The notes: generated by a model from the sequence alone, not told the origin. A DNA stretch of 64,000 nucleotides from Lysobacter avium (GCF_015209745.1 NZ_CP063657.1:930001-994000); one strand, 5' to 3'. Positions 48,677 to 58,529 are shown, numbered from the stretch's first letter. Program-made: numbers and translations.

Positions 48677-49237
48677 ATGCACAGCAGGTACGCCCCTTAT
48701 CCGCAGCGCCATCGGTCGCGGAGATCCTCCGGATTCACACTGGTGGAGCTTGTCATTACGGTTGTTGTGCTTGCGATTATCGCCGCGATCGCCTTCCCGT
48801 CATTTACGACGGTCCAGAACAGCAGCCGGATTACCTCACAGGTCAATTCGCTCGTCGCTGGCGTGCAGCAGGCGCGCATGGAAGCAGTTCGCTTGGGCCG
48901 CCCCGTTTCGGTATGCCGTTCCACGGACGGTGCAACCTGCGCAGGAGCAGGACGATGGGACCAGTGGCTGGTGTTGGCGCCGGCCTCTGGAGGGCAGCCC
49001 GCCGAAGTGCTGCAATCTTCGAGGGCACTTCCTAGCGTTCAGATAACCAGTGAAGTGCAACAGATCACCTTTGGGTCGAACGGGCTTGCACGCGGAGCGG
49101 ACGGTGGCCTCCTCGCGACGACGCTGACTGTCTGCATGCCCACGACCAAGCCAGCGGAAAACCATCGGAGGCTCGCTATCGCGTCCGGTAGCCGGGTCTC
49201 CACAACCTCTATTGATGGTGCGGGTGCATGCCCATGA
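48677..49237 (+). CDS. fimT: type IV minor pilin FimT/FimU-like (GspH family)
   Basis: A 186-residue pseudopilin with a type III prepilin signal: a basic leader and GFTLVELVITVVVLAIIA, cleaved after the Gly by PilD with the Glu at +5. The GspH/FimT domain follows. It is expected at the pilus tip and to help start pilus assembly. GGGGAGGGAG lies just upstream of the ATG at 48677. It begins a six-gene operon in which each gene overlaps or abuts the next. The operon is poorer in G+C than its surroundings. Confidence 0.9.
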   Translation: MHSRYAPYPQRHRSRRSSGFTLVELVITVVVLAIIAAIAFPSFTTVQNSSRITSQVNSLVAGVQQARMEAVRLGRPVSVCRSTDGATCAGAGRWDQWLVLAPASGGQPAEVLQSSRALPSVQITSEVQQITFGSNGLARGADGGLLATTLTVCMPTTKPAENHRRLAIASGSRVSTTSIDGAGACP

Positions 49238-49719
49238 GACTTGCTCGTTCTTCGTTCAATCCATCCGTACCCCGATTTCAAGTCCGTGGATCCAGTCTTA
49301 TCGAGGTGCTTATCGCGGTGCTGATCATGGGCGTGGGAATGCTCGGTATCGCGGCGATGCAGGCGACTGCCTTGCGGAACAGTCAGAGCTCACTGGAACG
49401 AGGCCAGGCGGTTGCCCACTCCTATGCCATTCTCGATGCCATGCGCGCGGACCGGGTCGCCGCGATGGGCAACGCATACAATTCCGCAACGTTGCTCTGT
49501 GCGGCTCCGGCTTCCGACGGATCCCTTGCCAACGCAAGTCTTGCTGACTGGATCGGCGGACTTGAAGCAACCTTTGGGAACTCGGACAGCACCTGCGGAC
49601 AGGTCGAGTGCGCTGGGGCCGACTGCACGGTGACCGTTCAGTGGGACGACAGTCGCGCGGCCGACGGCGCCGCCGCGGGTAACAGCGAGCACCAACTCAT
49701 TACGCGGGCAGTCCTATGA
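49234..49719 (+). CDS. pilV: type IV minor pilin PilV
   Basis: A 161-residue minor pilin with prepilin signal VRGSSLIEVLIAVLIMGVG (Glu at +5) and the PilV-like stretch GIAAMQATALRNSQSSLERG. The C-terminal domain has six cysteines, likely in disulfides. The ATG at 49234 overlaps the fimT stop by 4 bases; an in-frame ATG at 49228 is possible. Confidence 0.9.
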   Translation: MRLARSSFNPSVPRFQVRGSSLIEVLIAVLIMGVGMLGIAAMQATALRNSQSSLERGQAVAHSYAILDAMRADRVAAMGNAYNSATLLCAAPASDGSLANASLADWIGGLEATFGNSDSTCGQVECAGADCTVTVQWDDSRAADGAAAGNSEHQLITRAVL

Positions 49720-50699
49720 AACGATCGCGGATCTCCGCTGGACCGTCGCGCCGCCATGCGCGCGGCGTGACGCTTGTCGAGCTGATGGTAGGGCTGCTGC
49801 TAGGGCTGATGGTTACCGGCGCGGCCATCGCGATGTTTGTTTCAAATCGCATGACCTATCAAGCCACGGAGACATTGGGCCGTGTCCAGGAAAACGCGCG
49901 CATCGCTTTCGAACTGATGGCACGGGATCTCCGCGAGGCTGCGGGCAACCCCTGTGTCAACAATCTCCCGTTGGTGAATGTGCTCAATTCACCTGGCAGC
50001 AACTGGTTTACGGACATCAACGGATGGAACACCGCACTACTTGGGGCTGAGGGAGATTTTCCAGCGGCCGGAGCTCAGCCGGCAAACCGGGTGGCGGGAA
50101 CCGATGCAGTACAGATCATGTCGGCTGCGGACAAGGTATTTACCGTCAGCGCGCATGACATCACTTCGCATACTTTCACTTTGAACGCGAATCACGGCTT
50201 CAGCAGCGGCGACCTTATCCTCGTATGCAATGCGCGCCAGGCCTCGATCTTTCAGTCTTCCGCTGCCTCCGGCAATACCATCCGCCACGTTTTCGGCGGT
50301 ACCGCGCCAGGCAACTGCACGGGCGAGCTGGGCTTGCCGCAGAATTGCACCGCCGGCACTCCGTTTGCATACGCCGCGCCCAATACGGTGCTTGCCCGAT
50401 TGCACGCAACCCGCTGGTACGTCGGTACGAATGGGCGCGGTGGAAGTTCCCTCTATCAGTCGAGGCTGCAGGGCGGCGCGGTCGTCAACGAAGAAATCGC
50501 AGAGAATGTCCTTGGCCTCCAGATGACCTACCTCCAGGCTGGGCAGAACAGCTATTTGCCGGCAAGCGGCATCACGGACTGGGGTCGGGTGCTCGCGGCG
50601 CGCATCCACCTGCAAATGCAGGGGGTTGAGCAGGTGGGTGGCAGCCCGGTCGTGCGCGACATGATCTATATCGCAGCATTACGGAATCGCAACACATGA
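49716..50699 (+). CDS. pilW: type IV minor pilin PilW
   Basis: A 327-residue minor pilin with the prepilin signal ARGVTLVELMVGLLLGLMVTG, the long C-terminal domain typical of PilW and the ending VRDMIYIAALRNRNT, near the usual RVRRVFTTTI-type end of PilW. It overlaps pilV and pilX by 4 bases each, so translation is coupled. Confidence 0.9.
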   Translation: MKRSRISAGPSRRHARGVTLVELMVGLLLGLMVTGAAIAMFVSNRMTYQATETLGRVQENARIAFELMARDLREAAGNPCVNNLPLVNVLNSPGSNWFTDINGWNTALLGAEGDFPAAGAQPANRVAGTDAVQIMSAADKVFTVSAHDITSHTFTLNANHGFSSGDLILVCNARQASIFQSSAASGNTIRHVFGGTAPGNCTGELGLPQNCTAGTPFAYAAPNTVLARLHATRWYVGTNGRGGSSLYQSRLQGGAVVNEEIAENVLGLQMTYLQAGQNSYLPASGITDWGRVLAARIHLQMQGVEQVGGSPVVRDMIYIAALRNRNT

Positions 50700-51220
50700 A
50701 CCGTCTGCAAAGCTTCCATACGGCAGCGCGTCAGGGTGGCGCATCGTTGTTTGTTGTACTGATGCTTCTCCTGATAATGACCCTGCTTGGCCTCGCCGCC
50801 TTGCGCGGTACGCTTCTGGAGGAGCGTATGAGCGCGAATCTTTACGATCGCAGTGTCAGTTTCCAGGCAGCGGAGGCTGCATTGCGCTTCGCTGAAACGC
50901 TCGCCGCAGCGCAGCCCGCGGGGGATGCGGTTTGCAGTAATGGTATCTGCTCCACACCTGTCGCGTCTGACCCGGACCGTTGGTTGAGCCCAGGCTTCGC
51001 AGGCTGGCGTGATGTGACGGCGGATCTCGAGTTGGGCACCATTGCTCCGCAAACAGACGTAATCGTCGAAAACATGGGGCTGGCACCCACCTGGCCTGGT
51101 TGCGATCGAAAGATCCCGATCGATGCCCTGTGCATGGCTCCGCGCTATCGCATCACCGCCCGTAGCTCGGAAGCCGGCCGCGCCGCCGTGTTCCTGCAAA
51201 CTAATTTCATCGTGCGCTAA
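50696..51220 (+). CDS. pilX: type IV minor pilin PilX
   Basis: A 174-residue minor pilin. The N-terminus GGASLFVVLMLLLIMTLLG lacks Glu at +5, as usual for PilX/GspK proteins which cap the pilus tip complex, and continues RGTLLEERMSANLYDRSVSFQAAE, a typical PilX_N pattern (shown here in overlapping parts no longer than the family core). It overlaps pilW by 4 bases and touches pilY1. Confidence 0.88.
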   Translation: MNRLQSFHTAARQGGASLFVVLMLLLIMTLLGLAALRGTLLEERMSANLYDRSVSFQAAEAALRFAETLAAAQPAGDAVCSNGICSTPVASDPDRWLSPGFAGWRDVTADLELGTIAPQTDVIVENMGLAPTWPGCDRKIPIDALCMAPRYRITARSSEAGRAAVFLQTNFIVR

Positions 51221-54200
51221 ATGGAGTCCGTCATGTCTGGAAAGCGCCAATTTACGAATAGCCACGCCACTGGCTTCTTGGAGAAGCTTGGAGCCTGCGC
51301 GATCGCTTTCGCCGTCACATTCATGGCGCTTCCTGCAAGCGCGGGGATCAGCTTGCCCAGCGATCCGCTGACGACCGGAACCCGTGTTCCCGCGAACGTT
51401 CTGTTTATTCTGGATGATTCGGGATCGATGGCGTTCGAGACCATGGCTAATCCGGTAGTTAGCACGATATGTCTCAGAGCCGCCAAAGGCGCTTGTGTTA
51501 AAAATACGACGATTACCAACGAATCTTACGTGGGCAACACCGTATACTACGATCCGGCGATTACGTACCAGCCATGGTTGAACGCTGCTGGGGAAATGTT
51601 ATCTGGCGGAACGAGCTACAACAGCGCCTACGCGGATTTCGACAACGCCTCAAACCCGATCGATCTTGCTGACACCGGCTCTTGTCAGACAGTAAAGCGG
51701 AATGGAGCAAATCGCACCGAGTGCGGTGGGGTGCAGACTTTCTATGTTCCCCAGGACCCGCTCCAAACTTCCGCAAGCTATCTGGGAGACGCGGCCAATT
51801 ACTATCGCTACCAGATTCAGCGAAATGGAAACGTCATTCGCAGTGAGCCCGGTTCCGGCACTGTGGGAGTGGTTACTGCCCTGGATCAGCCTGTCGATCT
51901 TAAGAAGAAAGACGAGTGGAGCGAAAGCTACAGTTTCGATGTCCCTGAGGGTGCAGAGGATCTATCGGTTTCAATATCTCCAAAGGACGATGATGTTGAA
52001 ATCTACGTTCGGCATGGGGGGGCGCCGGATAAGACCCACTATGATTGTAAGGATGACGGTGATGATGTCTGTTTTCAACCTAAGCCGAACGCAGGAACAT
52101 GGTACGTGCGGCTCAAGACAGACGACGACGACAAGTACAAGGGAAGGATTCTAGTAACCTATAAGTACGGCAACAACTGCGATGGGTCGACGGGCTGGAG
52201 AAATTGTGTACCGGCCACGCCTACGGGTAGGAGTCCTGCGAGTGAGCGTGTCAACTTCGCAACGTGGTATTCCTACCACCGTACGCGTATGAAGGCGGCC
52301 AAGGCCGGCGCCAGTGCAGCGTTCAGCGGTCTAGGAACTAACGTTCGCGTCGGGTTCCGAACGATCTGGAAGCGCCAGCCTGGTGGCACCCGTCCAGCCA
52401 ACGAGCCGAAGCACGCCGTCCCGATCCCTGTAGCTCACAACAATGGCTTGTTTGTCGATCCAAACGGGCCGGCGGGCAATAATAACAACCGAACCCAATG
52501 GTTCAACCGACTGCACAATGCTGTGGGGCAGAGTGGAACGCCGCTGCATGGGGCATTGCGGGACGCTGGAGAGTATTTTTCGTCCAACGCCGCAAATGGC
52601 CCATATGGTCCCGAGTCGGGATCTGATCAGCTTGCGTGCCGTCAAAACTTCTCGATCCTTACTACTGACGGCTATTGGAACAACTTTAGCAACTACGGTA
52701 GTGGAGTGAAGGTCGGCAATTCGGACGGAACTGCTGGCCAGAAGATCAGCGGGCCAAAGAACGATGACTATACGTACGCTCCTGCGGCTCCGTTCAAGGA
52801 TGAGCTTTCAGATACTCTCGCGGATATCGCGATGTACTACTGGAAAACCGATCTGTCCAGTCTGACAAACATCGTGCCGACCAGCGTAGGCAACCCGGCG
52901 TTCTGGCAGCACATGGTCACCTTTGGTATATCCATCGGTCTACGCGGCACGCTGGATCCAGACAACGATCTCCCCGCACTTAAGGGTGGCACGCTCCAAT
53001 GGCCTAATCCGTTGCCAACGGAGAACGCGACGCGAATCGATGATCTTTGGCACGCGTCTGTGAACGGCCATGGTACGTTCCTGTCTGCAAGCAATCCAAA
53101 CGAGTTTGCCACTGGGCTCAAAGCCGCGCTCGCAACGATCACCGAGCGGGTGGGTTCCTTCTCCAACGTCACCGCAAACTCAACCACGCTTGATGCGGAT
53201 ACCGCGGTATTCCAAGCCAGCTACGTCTCTGGGGTGTGGACGGGCGAACTGCTTTCCTATCCAATCACCCAAACAGGCGTTTCTGTTACCCCGTCGTGGC
53301 GTGCTTCTGCCGGGATTCCCTCGTCCGGGCGAAAGATATTCACGTTCGACGGTTCCAGCGGTGTCAATTTCCCCACGACGAACCAGACGCAATTGCTGGC
53401 GCGCACCGGAGCAAGTAACTACCCGGTGACCGGCAGCGACAATGCCGACTATATCGCGGGCGCGCGCACTCTGGAGATCGAAAAGGGTGGTTCGCTGAGA
53501 AGCCGCAATCACGTGCTCGGTGACATCGTCAGTTCTTCTCCGGCGTACTCCGAGGAGACCAACACGGTGTTTGTTGGAGCCAACGACGGAATGCTCCACG
53601 CCTTCTCCGCTGCTACCGGCGCCGAGCTTTTCGCATACATCCCGGCTTCAATCAACTGGTCCGATCTCAGTACGCTGAGCCGGCCCGATTACGCGCATCG
53701 CTACTTCGTTGACGGGCCCGTGGTGGTGTCGGATAGAACGCAGACTCCGGGACAGAACCTGCTCGTCGGCAGTCTGGGTAAAGGCGGTAAGGGCCTGTTT
53801 GCCCTGGATGTGACCAATCCGCAGTCTTTCACAGCAAGCAACGTCTTGTGGGAGAAAGCCGAGACTCCATTGGGAAATATGGGGTTGGTGCAAGGCAAGC
53901 CCATCATCGCCAAGCTCAATAATGGCGTTACCGGTCTGATTGTCAGCAATGGCGTGAACAGTTCACACGATCGGGCGGTACTGCTTGTCTACAACCTCGC
54001 GACAGGCGAATTGCTTAAGGAAATTGACACCGCGGCTGGCTCGGCTTCTGCACCCAACGGCTTGTCGCCACCTGTAGGTTGGGATACTGACGGAAACGGG
54101 ACGCTCGATTCCGTGTATGCGGGGGACCACTTGGGCAACGTCTGGAAGTTTGATCTGGGCGGGACAACCACATCGAGTTGGAAGGTTGCCAATTCAGGGG

Positions 54201-54922
54201 CTGCGCTGTTCAAAGCATCCAACGGCACCGGTGCGTCGCAAACCGCACAGCCGATTACCGGAGCGTTGACCGTGGCGATGCACCCCACTACCTATCAGAC
54301 GTGGCTGTTCTTCGGAACAGGACGATTGATGACGGTAGGCGACGTGGAAAATCGGGATGTCCAGAGCATGTATGGACTTGTCGATACAGGCGCAACCGTT
54401 CTAAAGACAGCGCTGACCAAGCGAGATATCAAGCAGGTTGGGACCAGGGATGGCCGTCCGGTGCGGGGATTCGAAGCACAGACTCCGTTGCCTTTGGATA
54501 GCAAGGGCTGGTTCGTCGATCTGGTGACGCCTCCAAACACAGCGGAGGGGGAACGGATCGTGACGGATGCCCAGGTGGTTGGCAACGTGCTCGTGACCTC
54601 AAGCGTCATTCCGACTGCAAACGCGTGTGAGTCGGATGGCCGGGGTTACATCAACGCGCTTGACGCATTCACAGGTACCAGTACGGGGCCGTCGTTCTTC
54701 GATCTCAACAACGATGGGAGCTTTGATGATGAAACGATTGGCACTGGTGATAACCAGGTGCCGATCGGCTCTGTGGATCTGGGAGTAGGGATGCCAACGC
54801 TTGGATCGCTGCTTCGGGGCCGTATGGTCGTGGGAGGTTCAACTGGCGGTACTGCGAGCGTGCCCACGCGTGAAACGCGTAATGTGGGGCGCGTCTCATG
54901 GCGCGAAGTGGTCGGAGAATGA
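51221..54922 (+). CDS. pilY1: PilY1-type pilus tip adhesin with a PPC-like domain
   Basis: A 1233-residue tip protein. Signal peptide (to ASAG, about residue 42), then a von Willebrand A-like region with a MIDAS-type DDSGSM at about 64-69. A segment at about 225-315 reads like a bacterial pre-peptidase C-terminal (PPC) domain: SYSFDVPEGAEDLSVSIS, DDVEIYVRHGG, then CKDDGDDVCF and GTWYVRLKT. The C-terminal half is the PilY1 beta-propeller with NDGMLHAFSAATGAELFAYIP and the calcium loop DTDGNGTLD at 955-963. PilY1 regulates pilus extension and mediates adhesion. The ATG at 51221 directly follows pilX; 51233 is an alternative. Confidence 0.92.
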   Translation: MESVMSGKRQFTNSHATGFLEKLGACAIAFAVTFMALPASAGISLPSDPLTTGTRVPANVLFILDDSGSMAFETMANPVVSTICLRAAKGACVKNTTITNESYVGNTVYYDPAITYQPWLNAAGEMLSGGTSYNSAYADFDNASNPIDLADTGSCQTVKRNGANRTECGGVQTFYVPQDPLQTSASYLGDAANYYRYQIQRNGNVIRSEPGSGTVGVVTALDQPVDLKKKDEWSESYSFDVPEGAEDLSVSISPKDDDVEIYVRHGGAPDKTHYDCKDDGDDVCFQPKPNAGTWYVRLKTDDDDKYKGRILVTYKYGNNCDGSTGWRNCVPATPTGRSPASERVNFATWYSYHRTRMKAAKAGASAAFSGLGTNVRVGFRTIWKRQPGGTRPANEPKHAVPIPVAHNNGLFVDPNGPAGNNNNRTQWFNRLHNAVGQSGTPLHGALRDAGEYFSSNAANGPYGPESGSDQLACRQNFSILTTDGYWNNFSNYGSGVKVGNSDGTAGQKISGPKNDDYTYAPAAPFKDELSDTLADIAMYYWKTDLSSLTNIVPTSVGNPAFWQHMVTFGISIGLRGTLDPDNDLPALKGGTLQWPNPLPTENATRIDDLWHASVNGHGTFLSASNPNEFATGLKAALATITERVGSFSNVTANSTTLDADTAVFQASYVSGVWTGELLSYPITQTGVSVTPSWRASAGIPSSGRKIFTFDGSSGVNFPTTNQTQLLARTGASNYPVTGSDNADYIAGARTLEIEKGGSLRSRNHVLGDIVSSSPAYSEETNTVFVGANDGMLHAFSAATGAELFAYIPASINWSDLSTLSRPDYAHRYFVDGPVVVSDRTQTPGQNLLVGSLGKGGKGLFALDVTNPQSFTASNVLWEKAETPLGNMGLVQGKPIIAKLNNGVTGLIVSNGVNSSHDRAVLLVYNLATGELLKEIDTAAGSASAPNGLSPPVGWDTDGNGTLDSVYAGDHLGNVWKFDLGGTTTSSWKVANSGAALFKASNGTGASQTAQPITGALTVAMHPTTYQTWLFFGTGRLMTVGDVENRDVQSMYGLVDTGATVLKTALTKRDIKQVGTRDGRPVRGFEAQTPLPLDSKGWFVDLVTPPNTAEGERIVTDAQVVGNVLVTSSVIPTANACESDGRGYINALDAFTGTSTGPSFFDLNNDGSFDDETIGTGDNQVPIGSVDLGVGMPTLGSLLRGRMVVGGSTGGTASVPTRETRNVGRVSWREVVGE

Positions 54923-55356
54923 TGATGCAGTGCAGCCCAGACAATCCCCGCCGATCGACGGCGGGGGAGGGAGGATTCACGCTCATCGAGGTCATGATCG
55001 TCGTCGTGATCGTGGCGATCCTGGCCACGATCGCCTACCCCAGCTACCAGGATCAGGTGATGCGCTCACGTCGTTCCGCGGGTGCCGTCTGCCTGCAGGA
55101 GAGAGCACAGTTCATGGAGCGGCACTACACGACGAACCTCAGCTACGCCGCCGCTCCGGCACCGGCGCAATGCGACGGCTCGGTAGCGCGCTTCTATCAG
55201 GTCCAGGCGAGCGGCGTGACGGCTCGCGCGTACACCCTGGAAGCAGTGCCGCAGGGTGCGCAGGCGACACGCGACACCAAATGCGGGACTCTCTCCATCA
55301 ACCAGCGGGGTGAGCGCTCAGCTAGCGGAACCGCCGGTGCGGGCGAGTGCTGGTAG
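54919..55356 (+). CDS. pilE: type IV minor pilin PilE
   Basis: A 145-residue pilin-like protein with the canonical signal GEGGFTLIEVMIVVVIVAIL (Glu at +5) followed by ATIAYPSYQDQVMRSRRSA. Two of its cysteines near the end form the expected D-region disulfide. The start ATG overlaps the pilY1 stop by 4 bases within an ATGATGATG run, so the first Met is uncertain. It is the last gene of the operon, before a terminator. Confidence 0.9.
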   Translation: MMMQCSPDNPRRSTAGEGGFTLIEVMIVVVIVAILATIAYPSYQDQVMRSRRSAGAVCLQERAQFMERHYTTNLSYAAAPAPAQCDGSVARFYQVQASGVTARAYTLEAVPQGAQATRDTKCGTLSINQRGERSASGTAGAGECW

Positions 55357-55371
55357 AGCCACTTGGCGGGA

Positions 55372-55409
55372 GAAAAAGAAAGGCCGTGCATTGCACGGCC
55401 TTTTTCTTT
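55372..55409. terminator. bidirectional terminator between pilE and tRNA-Asn
   Basis: AAAGGCCGTGCA and TGCACGGCCTTT form a long stem flanked by an A-run on the left and TTTTTCTTT on the right (55372-55409), so it can end transcripts from pilE and from the tRNA on the other strand. Confidence 0.92.
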
Positions 55410-55414
55410 GATCT

Positions 55415-55491
55415 TGGCGCCCGAAGCTGGACTCGAACCAGCGACCCCCTGATTAACAGTCAAGTGCTCTAACCAGCTGAGCTATTCGGGC
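55415..55491 (-). tRNA. tRNA-Asn (anticodon GTT)
   Basis: A 77-base tRNA with the CCA end encoded. The acceptor arm GCCCGAA pairs with TTCGGGC, the D arm has AGCTCAGCTGGTTAGAGC, the T arm GGTTCGAGTCC, and the anticodon loop CTGTTAA gives GTT at 55457-55455. Confidence 0.97.
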
Positions 55492-55542
55492 GGGGACGGG
55501 CATTGTAAGCGCTGGGGCCGTGGGGTCAAGTGCTTACACCCC

Positions 55543-56082
55543 CTACAAGGCGAACGGGCAGCCCTCGTTCTGCTTTCGCTCTGTGCGCGCACGTCCGGCG
55601 TTGTTTACTACCACGCTGCCCAGATAGGCGCTGTCTCTGTCGGAGCACAGGCGTAGGCTGATGTTGCTGCCCGCTGACATACCGCTCGGCTGGAAGCGCA
55701 GCAGTGTCCTGCCTGCCGTGCTGCGCAACACGACTCCACCTTTCAAGCTTCCGAAGCGCTGCATGACGGCGCTGTCCGCGGCTGGCTGGCTTGCGCGGTC
55801 AGCGTCCTCGAACACGATCCACCCCTTCTCCCAAGCGGTGTGGCGATCACAGCGGAGCCCATCGGCGCTGGGACAAAGGCTGACCGGCACGCCACGCGTC
55901 ACCGCCGTCGCGCGGGCGATTGCCAGCGCACTGGTGATCATATGAAACGTCGTGTCTGCACGCATCCGCCGCTGCAGGCTCTGAAACGAAGGTACCCCAA
56001 CCCCCAACAACACCCCCATCACCGCAATAGCCACCAGCAACTCCAGCAACGTCAACCCCTGGGCATCCTGCCTCATCGTCAT
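55543..56082 (-). CDS. stand-alone GspH/FimT family pseudopilin
   Basis: A 179-residue pseudopilin with a short leader MTMRQDAQG and the signal GLTLLELLVAIAVMGVLLGV; the first mature residue is Leu instead of Phe, Glu at +5 is kept. The GspH domain follows (AIARATAVTRGVPVSLCPSADG) and the fourth cysteine pair lies near the end (LRLCSDRD and EGCPF). It is a second FimT-type protein in the window, not in an operon, transcribed toward tRNA-Asn. It may be an alternative tip or DNA-uptake pilin. A second ATG at 56076 is possible. Confidence 0.85.
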   Translation of the reverse strand: MTMRQDAQGLTLLELLVAIAVMGVLLGVGVPSFQSLQRRMRADTTFHMITSALAIARATAVTRGVPVSLCPSADGLRCDRHTAWEKGWIVFEDADRASQPAADSAVMQRFGSLKGGVVLRSTAGRTLLRFQPSGMSAGSNISLRLCSDRDSAYLGSVVVNNAGRARTERKQNEGCPFAL

Positions 56083-56236
56083 CCGTCCTTTTGATCCGAT
56101 TTCGGCAAAGGATCGCGCTGCGCTCGCTGAACAGTCATCCGGTCACCCGCCATACCGCGGTAGGGATTTGCCGTGTCCGCCCCCATCACGAAGGGGTCCT
56201 ACACTGACCTCTTGAGCATTCCGACGCCTGGATACG

Positions 56237-58324
56237 ATGAACGACGCAGCGCACACCCCATCCGCCGTCACCGATGCCCCTCCCGAGCGCTTCCCTGGCG
56301 CGCGGCAGCGCGAGGGGACGTTTGAGCTGGTATCGCCCTATTCGCCGGCTGGCGACCAGCCACAGGCGATCGAGAAGCTTGTGGAAGGGTTCGAGGCCGG
56401 GCTGGCGCACCAGACGCTGCTTGGCGTGACCGGGTCGGGCAAGACCTACACCATCGCCAACGTGATCCAGCAGGTGCAGAAGCCGACGCTGGTGATGGCG
56501 CCCAACAAGACGCTGGCCGCGCAGCTGTACGGGGAGTTCAAGTCGTTCTTCCCCAATAACGCGGTCGAGTACTTCGTCAGCTACTACGACTACTACCAGC
56601 CCGAGGCCTACGTGGCATCGTCGGACACCTTCATCGAGAAGGACAGTTCGGTCAACGAGCACATCGAGCAGATGCGGCTCTCGGCGACGAAGGCGCTGCT
56701 GGAGCGGCGCGACGCGATCATCGTGTGCACCGTCTCGGCGATCTACGGACTGGGTGATCCGAACGAGTACTTCCGCATGGTGCTGCACATGGTGCGCGGC
56801 GAGCGCATCGACCAGCGCGAGCTGATCCGCCGGCTCACCGAGATGCAGTACTCGCGCAACGATACCGAGCTGCGCCGCGGCACCTACCGCGTGCGTGGCG
56901 AGGTGATCGACGTGCATCCGGCCGAGTCGGAGATGGAGGCGGTGCGGATCGAGCTGTTCGATGGCGAGATCGAGAACGTCTCCACCTTCGACCCGCTGAC
57001 CGGCGAGAGCCTGCGCAAGCTGCAGCGCTACACGATCTACCCCAAGTCCCACTACGTCACCACGCGGCGCACGGTGCTGGACGCAGTGGATGCCATCAAG
57101 GACGAGCTGCGCGTGCGCCTGGAGCAGTTGTACGCGCAGAACAAGCTGGTCGAGGCACAGCGGCTGGCGCAGCGCACCCAGTTCGATCTGGAGATGCTGG
57201 CCGAGGTCGGCTACTGCAACGGCGTGGAGAACTACAGCCGGCACTTGACCGGCCACATGCCGGGCGAGCCCCCGCCGTGCCTGTTCGACTACCTGCCGCC
57301 GGACGCGCTGCTGGTGGTGGACGAGTCGCACGTGACCGTTCCCCAGATCGGCGCGATGTACAAGGGCGACCGGTCGCGCAAGGAGACGTTGGTGGAGTTC
57401 GGGTTTCGCCTGCCGTCCGCGCTCGACAACCGCCCGCTTCGTTTCGAGGAGTGGGAAGGGCGGTCGCCGCGATCGATCTACGTGTCCGCCACGCCCCGTG
57501 CCTACGAGCTGGAGAAGTCGGAAGGCCAGGTCGTCGAACTGGTCGTGCGTCCGACAGGACTGATCGACCCGGAAGTGGAGGTGCGGCCTGTCGCCACCCA
57601 GGTGGATGACGTCCTCGGCGAGATCAACCTGCGCGTCGCCATGGGTGACCGCGTGCTGATCACGACGCTGACCAAGCGCATGGCCGAGAACCTCACCGAA
57701 TACCTGGCCGAGCACGACGTGCGCGTGCGCTACCTGCACTCGGATATCGACACGGTCGAGCGGGTGGAGATCATCCGCGATCTGCGCCTGGGCAAGTTCG
57801 ACGTGGTGGTGGGGATCAACCTGCTGCGCGAGGGCCTGGACATGCCCGAGGTGTCCCTGGTGGCGATCCTGGATGCCGACAAGGAGGGCTTCCTGCGATC
57901 GACGGGCTCATTGATCCAGACCATCGGCCGGGCGGCCCGCAACGTGCGCGGAAAGGCGATCCTGTACGCGGACAAGGTCACCGACTCGATGAAGCGTGCG
58001 ATCGAGGAGACGGACCGGCGCCGCGGCAAGCAGGTCGAGTACAACACCGAGCACGGCATCACGCCGACGTCGGTGAATCGCGCCGTGATGGATGTCATGG
58101 AAGGCGCGCGTGTGGATCCGGCCGCGCTGAAGGAGCGTAACCGCGCGCGTCAGGTCGCCGAGGAGCTGGCGGAGTACGCGGCGCTCAATCCTGCGCAACT
58201 GTCGGCGAGGATCAAGAAGCTCGAACAGAAGATGTACCAGCACGCGCGGGATCTGGAATTCGAGGAGGCAGGAGCCGTGCGCGACCAGTTGAACCTGCTG
58301 AAAGAGCAGGGCTTCGGCGTCTAG
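56237..58324 (+). CDS. uvrB: excinuclease ABC subunit B
   Basis: A 695-residue nucleotide-excision-repair helicase that verifies damage after loading by UvrA and recruits UvrC. Walker [15 protein letters not shown] at about residues 64-77, the beta-hairpin [18 protein letters not shown], the [20 protein letters not shown] and [10 protein letters not shown] helicase motifs, and a C-terminal UVR domain ([20 protein letters not shown]). It has an N-terminal extension of some 20 residues before [17 protein letters not shown] tRNA gene follows. Confidence 0.97.
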   Translation: MNDAAHTPSAVTDAPPERFPGARQREGTFELVSPYSPAGDQPQAIEKLVEGFEAGLAHQTLLGVTGSGKTYTIANVIQQVQKPTLVMAPNKTLAAQLYGEFKSFFPNNAVEYFVSYYDYYQPEAYVASSDTFIEKDSSVNEHIEQMRLSATKALLERRDAIIVCTVSAIYGLGDPNEYFRMVLHMVRGERIDQRELIRRLTEMQYSRNDTELRRGTYRVRGEVIDVHPAESEMEAVRIELFDGEIENVSTFDPLTGESLRKLQRYTIYPKSHYVTTRRTVLDAVDAIKDELRVRLEQLYAQNKLVEAQRLAQRTQFDLEMLAEVGYCNGVENYSRHLTGHMPGEPPPCLFDYLPPDALLVVDESHVTVPQIGAMYKGDRSRKETLVEFGFRLPSALDNRPLRFEEWEGRSPRSIYVSATPRAYELEKSEGQVVELVVRPTGLIDPEVEVRPVATQVDDVLGEINLRVAMGDRVLITTLTKRMAENLTEYLAEHDVRVRYLHSDIDTVERVEIIRDLRLGKFDVVVGINLLREGLDMPEVSLVAILDADKEGFLRSTGSLIQTIGRAARNVRGKAILYADKVTDSMKRAIEETDRRRGKQVEYNTEHGITPTSVNRAVMDVMEGARVDPAALKERNRARQVAEELAEYAALNPAQLSARIKKLEQKMYQHARDLEFEEAGAVRDQLNLLKEQGFGV

Positions 58325-58402
58325 CGGATGAAAGCTGTTGCCGAAGCGCCGCTGGCGGGCTAAACTGCGCGCCCTCTCGCCGGGTTCATGAGTTCGGCGA
58401 AT

Positions 58403-58477
58403 GGGCGGTTAGCTCAGTGGTAGAGCACTACCTTGACATGGTAGGGGTCGGGGGTTCGAAACCCTCACCGCCCACCA
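58403..58477 (+). tRNA. tRNA-Val (anticodon GAC)
   Basis: A 75-base tRNA with CCA encoded. Acceptor GGGCGGT pairs with ACCGCCC; D arm AGCTCAGTGGTAGAGC; anticodon loop TTGACAT gives GAC; T arm GGGGGTTCGAAACCCTC. It lies between uvrB and the type III secretion region. Confidence 0.97.
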
Positions 58478-58486
58478 CATCCAATG

Positions 58487-58522
58487 AAAACGGCAGGCCT
58501 TCGCAGGTCTGCCGTTTTTTTT
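58487..58522. terminator. terminator between tRNA-Val and the type III secretion region
   Basis: AACGGCAG and CTGCCGTT form the stem, followed by eight T residues on the plus strand and preceded by AAAA, so it may also end the converging minus-strand operon. Confidence 0.9.
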
Positions 58523-58529
58523 GCGTGGA

